Shown: piece after piece, positions 27,052-34,883 of the stretch
Position numbering within the stretch: the stretch's first letter is position 1
Layout: every line of letters starts with the position of its first letter
Origin: Rubellimicrobium rubrum
Lineage (GTDB): Bacteria; Pseudomonadota; Alphaproteobacteria; Rhodobacterales; Rhodobacteraceae
NCBI RefSeq assembly: GCF_006152115.1
Contig: NZ_VDFU01000007.1
Location: 1-64,000 of the forward strand
DNA length: 64,000 nt
Direction of reading: 5' to 3'
Program-made: the position numbers and the translations under genes
Notes under the pieces: generated by a model
Databases searched by the model: none
Told to the model about the DNA's origin: nothing
Seen by the model: the letters and a program-made list of their open reading frames with translations, nothing else

Positions 27052-28266
27052 GTGGTCGCGACAGCCGATCTGATTGTCATAGGTGCCGGTATAGTCGGCA
27101 TCGCTACGGCCTGTGAACTGCAGTCGCGTCAGCCCGGTGCGAGGATCGTCCTGCTGGAGAAGGAGCAAAGCCCGGCGTTGCACCAGACAGGCCGCAACTC
27201 CGGGGTCATCCATGCCGGTGTCTACTATACGCCGAACAGCGCCAAGGCTCGCTTTTGCCGAGAGGGTAAGGCCGAGATGCTTGAATTCTGCCGAAAGGAG
27301 AATATCCCGTTCGAGCGATGTGGCAAGCTCATCGTGGCCGTCGACGAAGCCGAGTGCGTCAGGCTGGCGGACCTCCAGGCCCGTGCCGTGCAGAACGGCA
27401 TAGAGGTCGAACCGGTGACGGGCCCGGAGGCGCGCATCTTGGAACCCGCGATCCGCGCAGAAGCGGCGCTGTGGTCACCGACGACGGCCATCGTCGACTA
27501 CAGTGTCGTGGCCCGCAGACTGGCCCAGCGTTTCACCGAAAGAGGCGGTGAGATCCGCCTGGGCATCCGCGTCGACCGGGCCAAGGAAGACACGGCCGGG
27601 GTCCGGTTGACCACGTCTGATGGTGAGCTGCAGGGGGCGAAAGCGGTCGTCTGTGCTGGGTTGTGGGCCGATCGTCTGGCCCGGGCCTTTGGCGCCGAGA
27701 CTGATTTCCGGATCATCCCCTTCCGGGGTGAGTACTATCGCATCCAGAACCAGCCGAGCGATCTGGTCCGACGGTTGATCTACCCGGTTCCGGATCCGGC
27801 CCGACCCTTTCTCGGCGTTCACCTGACGCGCAAGCTCGACGGCGGGTTCACGGTCGGACCGAACGCGGTTCTCGCCGCGGCTCGGGAAGGCTACTCGGGG
27901 CAGTTCAGTCTTCGCGACATCGGAGAGAGCCTCGCTTATCCTGGGTTCTGGCGCCTGGTTGTGCGGAACGCGCGGTCCGCAGTGGACGAACTTGCCGGCT
28001 CGGTTCTTCGCCGGGCGTATCTGGCCAAAGTGCAGCGCTACTGCCCGCAGATTCGGCTGGATGACCTTGTGCCCTACCGGCCAGGGATCAGGGCCCAGGC
28101 GGTACGACGGGATGGCCGACTCGTCGACGATTTCCTGTTCGTCGAAACACGCCACAGCTTGCACGTCTGCAATGCGCCGTCCCCGGCGGCCACGGCTGCG
28201 CTTCCGATCGCACGGCACATTGCGGACCGTGTTCTTGGCCCGACCGCAGAGGCGCGTTGCGCATGA
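27052..28266 (+). CDS. lhgO: L-2-hydroxyglutarate oxidase-like FAD oxidoreductase
   Basis: A DAO-family flavoprotein of 404 residues. It has the FAD Rossmann motif DLIVIGAGIVGIATACEL, the family signature LHQTGRNSGVIHAGVYYTPNS near residue 45, FRGEYY near 226 and a C-terminal HVCNAPSPAATAALPIA. These match LhgO, which oxidises L-2-hydroxyglutarate to 2-oxoglutarate and passes electrons to the quinone pool. The GTG at 27052 follows AGGGGACG and gives the expected N-terminus. Here it leads a run of nucleotide-sugar genes rather than a central-metabolism operon, so its true substrate could be another 2-hydroxy acid. Family assignment strong, in vivo substrate uncertain. Confidence 0.85.
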   Translation: MVATADLIVIGAGIVGIATACELQSRQPGARIVLLEKEQSPALHQTGRNSGVIHAGVYYTPNSAKARFCREGKAEMLEFCRKENIPFERCGKLIVAVDEAECVRLADLQARAVQNGIEVEPVTGPEARILEPAIRAEAALWSPTTAIVDYSVVARRLAQRFTERGGEIRLGIRVDRAKEDTAGVRLTTSDGELQGAKAVVCAGLWADRLARAFGAETDFRIIPFRGEYYRIQNQPSDLVRRLIYPVPDPARPFLGVHLTRKLDGGFTVGPNAVLAAAREGYSGQFSLRDIGESLAYPGFWRLVVRNARSAVDELAGSVLRRAYLAKVQRYCPQIRLDDLVPYRPGIRAQAVRRDGRLVDDFLFVETRHSLHVCNAPSPAATAALPIARHIADRVLGPTAEARCA

Positions 28267-28336
28267 AACGTCGGGATATTCTGATGACGGACGAGAGATG
28301 TCCCGAGCCGTCAACCACAACAGCCTGGGAGGCATG

Positions 28337-28888
28337 ATGCAGGTCGAAGAACTAGCCATTTCTGGTGTGAAGATTCTGAGACCGAAGAAGCATGGTGACT
28401 CACGCGGTTTCTTTTCCGAGGTCTACAATCGTCACGCTCTCGGAGACGCTGGGATCGACATCGATTTCGTTCAGGATAACCATTCTCTTTCCTCGGAAAG
28501 GGGCGTGGTCCGCGGCCTGCATTACCAAACGCCGCCATTCGCCCAAGACAAACTGGTGCGTGTAATTCGCGGGTCCATCATCGATGTGGCCGTGGACCTG
28601 CGCCGGAGCTCAACCACTTACGGCAAGCATGTCACTGCAGTGCTATCGGCGGATGAGTGGAATCAGATCCTCGTCCCGGTCGGTTTCGCCCATGGTTTCA
28701 TGACACTTGAGCCGAACACGGAGGTCATCTACAAGGTCAGTAACTATTACGCGCCCGAGCATGACAAGGGGATATCTTGGAACGATCCTGATCTGGGAAT
28801 TTCATGGCCAATCGAAGAGCGTCATGCCGTGTTGTCGGACAAGGATCGGCGGCAGCTGCAGTTCTCGCAGATCGTTTCGCCATTTTGA
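28337..28888 (+). CDS. rfbC: dTDP-4-dehydrorhamnose 3,5-epimerase
   Basis: A cupin-fold epimerase of 183 residues, the usual family length. It inverts C3 and C5 of dTDP-4-keto-6-deoxyglucose on the way to dTDP-L-rhamnose. Family motifs: DSRGFFSEVYNR near residue 22, FVQDNHSLSSERGVVRGLHYQ near 46 with the catalytic His, a DVAVDLRRSSTTYG block with the acid partner, and PVGFAHGFMTLEP near 117. GGGAGG lies before the ATG at 28337; an adjacent ATG at 28334 is too close to it. Its partner rfbD lies two genes downstream, but rfbA and rfbB are not in this window. Confidence 0.92.
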   Translation: MQVEELAISGVKILRPKKHGDSRGFFSEVYNRHALGDAGIDIDFVQDNHSLSSERGVVRGLHYQTPPFAQDKLVRVIRGSIIDVAVDLRRSSTTYGKHVTAVLSADEWNQILVPVGFAHGFMTLEPNTEVIYKVSNYYAPEHDKGISWNDPDLGISWPIEERHAVLSDKDRRQLQFSQIVSPF

Positions 28889-28991
28889 AAGTCGGAATGT
28901 CGCGACGCTTCGATCGAACTGATCAGCGTGCCGTTTCAATCGTTATCTTCAATGGAACTGCTGGATTAACTAGCTCATCAAGGGGAAAGCT

Positions 28992-30014
28992 TTGACACGA
29001 GTATTGGTGACGGGTGCCGGAGGCTACATCGGGACGACATTGGTCCCCTTGCTCCTGCAGAACGGATACGATGTCCGCGCCATCGACCGCTTCTTCTTCG
29101 GACGTGACCTCCTGCCCGCGCATGCTCGGCTCGAAGTGCTCGTGGAGGACACGCGCCGGCTTGCGGCCGCACATTTCACGGATATCGACGCCGTCATCGA
29201 CTTGGCCGCGATCTCTAATGATCCGTCGGGTGAGCTCTTCCAGAACGCTACGCTGCAGATCAACAGGGACGCACGGGTTCGTGCAGCTGAGATGGCCAAG
29301 GACGCGGGCGTGAAGCGCTACATCCTGCCTTCGTCCTGCAGCATCTATGGCTTTCAGGAAGACGGCATCATCGCCAACGAGGATAGCGCCACCAATCCCC
29401 TCACGACCTATGCGCGCGCCAACGAGATGGCCGAGCAAGGGGCTCTTCCCTTGGCCGACGACGATTTCTGCGTGACCGTTCTGCGCCAAGCAACCGTATA
29501 CGGTCTTTCGCCACGAATGCGGTTCGACCTCGCCATCAATGGCATGGTCTATGGTGCCTGGAAGACCGGCAAGCTGCCTTTGATGCGCGACGGCAGCCAG
29601 TGGCGTCCCATGGTTCACGTGCGCGACACGGCCCGGGCTCAAATGTTCATGCTGGACGCTGACGCATCCCGGATCAACGGGCAGATTTTCAACGTCGGCT
29701 CTGCCTCGAACACCTACCAGATCGGCCCATTGGCGGATCTGGTAGCCAGCTACATGCCGCGTCCCGTCGAGATCGAGTGGTATGGGGACGCCGATCGGCG
29801 GAGCTACAGGGTTGCGTTCGACAAGATCGAAGCGCTCGGCTATCGGACTGAGAAGACGGCGAAAGATGGGGTCGCGGAAATCTGCGACGCCCTCGAGGCC
29901 AACACGATCGACAAAACTGTTCAGACGATCACGCTGGAATGGTACAAGGAGCTTGCCCGGTGGCATGGTATCATCCGGGAGGTGGAGTTGTACGGGGGCA
30001 TCATCGAAATATGA
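28992..30014 (+). CDS. NAD-dependent epimerase/dehydratase (extended SDR)
   Basis: A 340-residue extended SDR acting on a nucleotide-linked sugar. The NAD-binding loop VTGAGGYIGTTL is at residues 6-17, DLAAISNDPSG near 71, and the catalytic region has PSSCSIYGFQ with the Ser, then TTYARANEMAEQ, where the YxxxK Lys position reads Asn. Substrate-pocket WRPMVHVRDTARA is near residue 212. The start is TTG at 28992, after AAGGGG; the first in-frame alternatives would remove the Rossmann strand. Its stop overlaps rfbD (ATGA), so the two are coupled. The exact reaction (epimerase, dehydratase or reductase) is not readable from sequence. Confidence 0.82.
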   Translation: MTRVLVTGAGGYIGTTLVPLLLQNGYDVRAIDRFFFGRDLLPAHARLEVLVEDTRRLAAAHFTDIDAVIDLAAISNDPSGELFQNATLQINRDARVRAAEMAKDAGVKRYILPSSCSIYGFQEDGIIANEDSATNPLTTYARANEMAEQGALPLADDDFCVTVLRQATVYGLSPRMRFDLAINGMVYGAWKTGKLPLMRDGSQWRPMVHVRDTARAQMFMLDADASRINGQIFNVGSASNTYQIGPLADLVASYMPRPVEIEWYGDADRRSYRVAFDKIEALGYRTEKTAKDGVAEICDALEANTIDKTVQTITLEWYKELARWHGIIREVELYGGIIEI

Positions 30015-30889
30015 GGGTGCTCCTGCTTGGGCCGAATGGGCAACTTGGCCACGACATTCAGCACGCCCATGCGATGGCGGGCGAGCCCTTCGAACTAATT
30101 TCCGTAAGGCGCGACCGTCTGGATGTGGCAAGCGTTGACGCCATCGGTCAAACCTTGGCCGACCTCGAATTCAACGTGCTGGTCAATTGCACGAGCTACC
30201 ACAAGACCGATGAAGTCGAGCACAACGCCGCGCGGGCTGTTGCGATCAATGCCCATGCGGTGAAGGCCTTGGCGCAAGCCTGCTCGCTCAAGAAAGCCCG
30301 CTTTGTCCATGTCAGCACGGACTACGTGTTCGGCGGCGACCTTGGGCGTGACCGGCCGCTCAAGGAGACCCATCCCACGTCGCCCATCAATGTCTACGGG
30401 GCGTCGAAAGCGCTGGGCGAGACTCTGGCCCTTCATGCGCATGACGATGTGGTAGTCCTTCGCGTGGCCTCCCTTTTCGGCGTGGCTGGCGCAAGCGGCA
30501 AGGGCGGCAACTTCGTCGAGACGATGATCCGGGCAGGTCGGGAAAAAGGGGCGCTTAGGGTCGTTGAGGATCAGGTGATGTCACCGACGGCTACGGCTGA
30601 CGTAGCGCAAGGACTGGTCAGGATGCTGTCGGCCCGATGCGCGCCAGGGATATACCATCTGGTCAACAGCGGTGCGGCAAGCTGGTACGAGTTCGCCTGC
30701 GAGATCATTCGGCTTGCCGAGGTCGACGCGGTAGTAACCCCGTGCAGCAGCGCCGAGTACCCGACACCTGCTGCTCGACCGCGTTATAGCGTCCTCGACA
30801 ACGCAAAGGCCTCGGATCTTCTTGGTGCGGTCCCTTCCTGGCATGACTCCTTGGCACGGTATCTCGAGGCCAAGGGCCACATGGCCTGA
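30011..30889 (+). CDS. rfbD: dTDP-4-dehydrorhamnose reductase
   Basis: A 292-residue SDR that would reduce the 4-keto group to finish dTDP-L-rhamnose. It has LLLGPNGQLGHDI at the start, DRLDVASVDAI, an NCTSYHKTDEVE segment near residue 58 (NCAAYTxVDxAE in typical RfbD), VHVSTDYVFGGD near 99, and the active-site YGASKALGE near 130. The ATG is within the stop of the upstream epimerase gene. The replacement of the usual AAYT by TSYH is a mild deviation, so a related 4-keto sugar product is possible. rfbA and rfbB, needed for the same pathway, must be encoded elsewhere. Confidence 0.85.
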   Translation: MRVLLLGPNGQLGHDIQHAHAMAGEPFELISVRRDRLDVASVDAIGQTLADLEFNVLVNCTSYHKTDEVEHNAARAVAINAHAVKALAQACSLKKARFVHVSTDYVFGGDLGRDRPLKETHPTSPINVYGASKALGETLALHAHDDVVVLRVASLFGVAGASGKGGNFVETMIRAGREKGALRVVEDQVMSPTATADVAQGLVRMLSARCAPGIYHLVNSGAASWYEFACEIIRLAEVDAVVTPCSSAEYPTPAARPRYSVLDNAKASDLLGAVPSWHDSLARYLEAKGHMA

Positions 30890-31010
30890 GTGAAGGGCGG
30901 CGCCTGACGGCAAAGCGGACATCAGTGCATAGCACTGGTCTAGCCGTTACCCAAATGTCAGTCGCGCTGTGTAGACTGCTGAGATACGCCGGGTGCAAAA
31001 CCAGCCGCGC

Positions 31011-33188
31011 TCAATCCGGTCCTGTGATGATCATCCGGTCGCCCGAGCCCTGAAACTCAACAACCTCGACTGCAGTCAGGCGCACGATTTCCGTGCCTTG
31101 CTGCAGGACCGTAGCCAATCCATCCGACGCCTTGGTCCAATCGCTCAATGCTCCGGGCAATCTGACGATGTCCTCTCCAGGGCCGCCGTGGAGACGATCC
31201 CCGCCGCCAAGGGGAATGAGGATGTCGTCGCCATCCAGTGCAATCAAGTCGTCCTCCTCAGGCGTTCCCGTCAGTGTCTCGCCATGGTCGGACCCCAGAC
31301 GGATGACACCATTTCGGAAAACGGATGGGTCTCGATCCTCCCAACCAGCCGCAATTGCATTCGCAGCGACCAGCGCATCCCAGCGGGGGTTGCTGTCGTC
31401 AAGATGCCTCAGGGCGCCCCAAGAGCCGTACCGCGAAGGCGACGATATGCCGGAATAGGCCGTGAAGAGCCCAGCCCCGAGTTGCGCCCACTCGGTCAGG
31501 AGAACACCGTAAAGCGCTCCCATCTCGGGCGTATACGAATAGCTTGTGAAGAACTGAGTTATGTCCGCGTCCTCCATTACAGGGCCGTGGCCGACGATGT
31601 GTGTTCCCCCCTCGTACGCCACGAGCGTAAGATTCCGATCGCGCGCAATCTGCTGGTGGTAAGGCCAGAAATCCTCCACCAACTGCTGAAGGTCGGACCG
31701 AGCCAACTCGGTGACCTCGGCGACTGCCGTGCCGCGGTCCAGCCATTCCAACAGTTGAGGCGCCATGTCCTCGGATCCGATGCCATGACCGAAGTACCCT
31801 GTCACAGCGTAGGCATCGAACGACTCGGCAGGAGGTCGTCGGCCTTCCGCTACGCCGAGCGGGGCGTCGAGCAAGGGGACCTCCAAGCCCTTCCAGCCCG
31901 TCTGGGTCCCGATGACCCGGATCAGGCGTGACTCGGCCTCAGGCCCGAATGCCGTCTGCCAGATATCGGCCACTTCGGATGCACGGACCCCAGCAAACTG
32001 GATGAACCCATCTCCTCCAGGTGCCACACCCCATCGCTCGGTGGCCTGCGCAGCGGCCCAATGGGTTTGCTCGAAGGCGAAGTTCCAGACTTCGTTGGAC
32101 CACTCCGCATAAACTTTCAGGCCTGGATCGAGGTGATCCCGTACATAGCTGGAGAACCGGGCTACGTAGTCGTCGTCGGCCTGATGCGGAAGGGTGAACC
32201 AAGGGTCCGCGCCAACCTCGTTCGCCAGTTGCACCATGATCTCGACCGGTACGCCGCGCTGCATCCAACTGGCGTCCGTCACCTGCGGTCGATCCTCCCA
32301 GGCTCGTTGGGTCGAGTTGTTGGTCTTCATCCAGTCCATGAAGCGCAGAGCCCTAAAGTCTTGGATCCGCGCCAGAAAGTCCGGATTGAAGACGGCTCCT
32401 CCTTCGAGGAGGGCTGCCCGATCTTCGCGAACGAGGGTCATGTTACGGAACGGATCGGCTGCATCCAAGTTCGTGACACCAATGAGCACGGCTCCAGCCT
32501 TGTCGGGGGCGAAGGTGAAACGAATGGCGCCGTCTTCTGGTCGAATGTTCTCGACAAGGCCGTCCAAGGTGACCGTCGCGCTGCCTTCCCAGCGCAGGAG
32601 GTAGGTGCCCGCGATACTGCGCGCCTCCTCCGGCTGCTCCGTCAAGACGGCCGTTTGAAATCCGGTCGAGCCATCTGGAAGACGCTGCGGCCAACCTTCG
32701 GGCGACAGATATCCCTCCGTCGCGAGCCTTTCGTTGCTCCAGGCACCCCAGACCCCCTCCTCATGCGCCACCCAGGGGCGGGAACTTCTCATTAAGTCGA
32801 GGAAGGGCAGCTCGGTGGACCAGTCCGTGACATCGCCCAGGTTGACGCCCAGGGAGGGATCTTGAACGGTACCGTCCGGAGCAGCGTCGGCCGCGACATT
32901 GACCAGGGTTTCCCGTTGAAGCCAAGAAGGTCGTGAAAAGGAAGACGGCTGAAAACCGTGGGCCGTCCTTGGCTCGCCACGGATGTCGACCTGCCCGGTG
33001 CCCAGATGCCCAGGAAACGAGGGAATCGCATAGGCGGCCAGCGGGGCCCAGACCAGGATCCATGCACCTGCAATCCATGCGATGGCTCTGGGTCGTTGCG
33101 ACTTGCCGATGGTGAACACGTTGAACCGTCCCCCGTTGTGCCAGATTGAAATAAGCGAGTTTCCCCACCAACGCATGCAATAAATCAT
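31011..33188 (-). CDS. Secreted glycosidase-like protein with C-terminal calcium-binding (RTX-like) repeats
   Basis: A large secreted protein of about 725 residues. After a basic N-terminus there is a hydrophobic signal-like segment (AIAWIAGAWILVWAPLAAYA). The central part includes FMDWMKTNNS, DPWFTLPHQADDDYV and YAEWSNEVWNFAF, where NE in NEVWN resembles the acid/base end of a TIM-barrel glycoside hydrolase; a second acidic candidate is LVAYEGGTHI. The last 100 residues carry two GGxGxD-like calcium-binding repeats (GDDILIPLGGGDRLHGGPGEDIVRL), typical of type I secretion substrates. The start is uncertain: the frame opens at 33269, with ATGs at 33188 and 33176. It could trim or remodel the exported glycan. 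I do not recognise a specific GH family. Confidence 0.7.
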   Translation of the reverse strand: MIYCMRWWGNSLISIWHNGGRFNVFTIGKSQRPRAIAWIAGAWILVWAPLAAYAIPSFPGHLGTGQVDIRGEPRTAHGFQPSSFSRPSWLQRETLVNVAADAAPDGTVQDPSLGVNLGDVTDWSTELPFLDLMRSSRPWVAHEEGVWGAWSNERLATEGYLSPEGWPQRLPDGSTGFQTAVLTEQPEEARSIAGTYLLRWEGSATVTLDGLVENIRPEDGAIRFTFAPDKAGAVLIGVTNLDAADPFRNMTLVREDRAALLEGGAVFNPDFLARIQDFRALRFMDWMKTNNSTQRAWEDRPQVTDASWMQRGVPVEIMVQLANEVGADPWFTLPHQADDDYVARFSSYVRDHLDPGLKVYAEWSNEVWNFAFEQTHWAAAQATERWGVAPGGDGFIQFAGVRASEVADIWQTAFGPEAESRLIRVIGTQTGWKGLEVPLLDAPLGVAEGRRPPAESFDAYAVTGYFGHGIGSEDMAPQLLEWLDRGTAVAEVTELARSDLQQLVEDFWPYHQQIARDRNLTLVAYEGGTHIVGHGPVMEDADITQFFTSYSYTPEMGALYGVLLTEWAQLGAGLFTAYSGISSPSRYGSWGALRHLDDSNPRWDALVAANAIAAGWEDRDPSVFRNGVIRLGSDHGETLTGTPEEDDLIALDGDDILIPLGGGDRLHGGPGEDIVRLPGALSDWTKASDGLATVLQQGTEIVRLTAVEVVEFQGSGDRMIITGPD

Positions 33189-33307
33189 CTCGGCCTGTTC
33201 TACTCGCCCCCTCGCGGGTGTCGCGATGATGGGGCCTGCCGCACCGGGCCTTAGGGCGGTTCGTACCAAGGCTGTTCCCCGGATCGATTGCCCGATCCAG
33301 GTGACAC

Positions 33308-34741
33308 TCAGATGATTGACGGCGGTCTGGCAGGGCCTCCGTGGCCGCCGAGTAGGACGGGAATTGTCGGAGTTCGGTTCACCGTACGGTTCTTCGCTGT
33401 TTTCGCCTCAGGTCGCTCGGCCCAGCCAAGGAGCGCTCCGGCATAAAGGAACGTGATGGGCGTGAAGGACGCGTTGGGGATCTGGTCCACCATGATGACC
33501 GCGAGGATGAGAGCCTGGCCAGCTGCCAGCGAGGTCTGTGCTGACCTCCTAGACCAGAGATTCAGAAGTGGGATCAGCATCAATCCAAACTCGGCGATGA
33601 AGCCCACCCACCCAAAGCCGCCCATTGTCACGATCCAGCGACCATCGGTGACGGTCATGATTCGACCGCTGACTGGATCGTGCACGTGGTTGCGGCCCCA
33701 AATGCCCCAACCGAAGAGCGGACGTTCAGACGCACGCTCCACGAGGACTTCCTCGTTGTTGAATCGATACTCGAGAGATTGAGCGCGCGTTGGATTGGAG
33801 ATGTCTTCGGCCAGTCTCACCATCGTCGTGGTTGGGACGAAACCCAGCCCGCGTGCGAGGGGATATGAGAAGGCCATGATCCCGAGCAGAGCCGCGATAC
33901 GGACCTGCATGCGGAAGGACGCAAACAGGATGATCGGACAGATCAGCAGCACGTAGATGATCGAGGCCAACGACTTGCAGGCAATCAGCACGGCCAGAAG
34001 CCAGAAAAGCATCAGAGCTATCCTGAGAACAGGGGCCTCGGCCCCACCGGAGCGGAGCAGGATGCAGACTGCCATGATGGCCGTGGACACCAGCAGGGCC
34101 GCCCAAAGCCCGTGATCGAGGAATACGATCGGACGAAAACCATCGCCTCGCATCATCTGGATGAAGTCGTGCTGGAAGTAGCCGTAGATCCAGGTGTTGA
34201 GTTGCGGACTGAGCCTGACCTCGAGCAGCATCGGCAACGAATAGGCCAGTGCGCTGAGCACGAGGGTCCAAGTCAGGAGCCGCAGGCCGTCCTCGCCTGC
34301 GAGGAGCGAACGTCCCAGAATGAACGGCGCCAGAGTGGCGATCTGCCGCAGCATGAGGGCCGGAACTTCCTTCAGCTGCATGCCGGGCAGCCAGAGAGGA
34401 CCCCAGGTGATCGGATCAAGGTTGCCGAGCGTGGTGAAAAGCGGACCTATCACGTACAGAATGATGAACAGCCGGGCGAACCAGCTCTGAGGCCATAGCC
34501 GCAGCAGCGGCCGATAGAATAGGATCGCGATCCCCAACGCCGCAAAACTTGGGATCGTGTACTTGTCCATCGATGGTAGGACGGGCAGTTCGAATCGCGC
34601 AAGGCCGGTTGGCAGGAGAAGATGCGCGGCCACAAGGGTGACAACCAGACCCCGGGCTGGACCCAGGACACGGAAGGCGGCCACGGCCACGATTGGCCAC
34701 AGCAGCAAGACCAGGAAAGCTAAGGTATTGGGATATCCCAC
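33308..34741 (-). CDS. O-antigen polymerase/ligase-like membrane protein (Wzy/WaaL type)
   Basis: A 477-residue polytopic inner-membrane protein with about ten to twelve hydrophobic segments. The large periplasmic loop region near residues 300-390 has the ERPLFGWGIWGRNHVHDP block, which is typical of the Wzy_C/O-antigen ligase family. In this locus it most likely polymerises flipped repeat units (Wzy) together with Wzx and Wzz. It might instead be a ligase. The first helix begins directly after the chosen ATG (MGYPNTLAFLVLLLWPIVAV). The C-terminus is cytoplasmic and basic. Confidence 0.82.
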   Translation of the reverse strand: MGYPNTLAFLVLLLWPIVAVAAFRVLGPARGLVVTLVAAHLLLPTGLARFELPVLPSMDKYTIPSFAALGIAILFYRPLLRLWPQSWFARLFIILYVIGPLFTTLGNLDPITWGPLWLPGMQLKEVPALMLRQIATLAPFILGRSLLAGEDGLRLLTWTLVLSALAYSLPMLLEVRLSPQLNTWIYGYFQHDFIQMMRGDGFRPIVFLDHGLWAALLVSTAIMAVCILLRSGGAEAPVLRIALMLFWLLAVLIACKSLASIIYVLLICPIILFASFRMQVRIAALLGIMAFSYPLARGLGFVPTTTMVRLAEDISNPTRAQSLEYRFNNEEVLVERASERPLFGWGIWGRNHVHDPVSGRIMTVTDGRWIVTMGGFGWVGFIAEFGLMLIPLLNLWSRRSAQTSLAAGQALILAVIMVDQIPNASFTPITFLYAGALLGWAERPEAKTAKNRTVNRTPTIPVLLGGHGGPARPPSII

Positions 34742-34883
34742 TGATCAACACACCTGACCCGGCGGGGTCGCCGATCTACGATCCAACGGTACTGCCAACT
34801 CGGACGCGTGACCAGAGTCGACAAGGGACCACGTGAGTGGTCATGGGTGTCCCGCCCCCGGGCTAAGCCATCGGACGCGGCTG

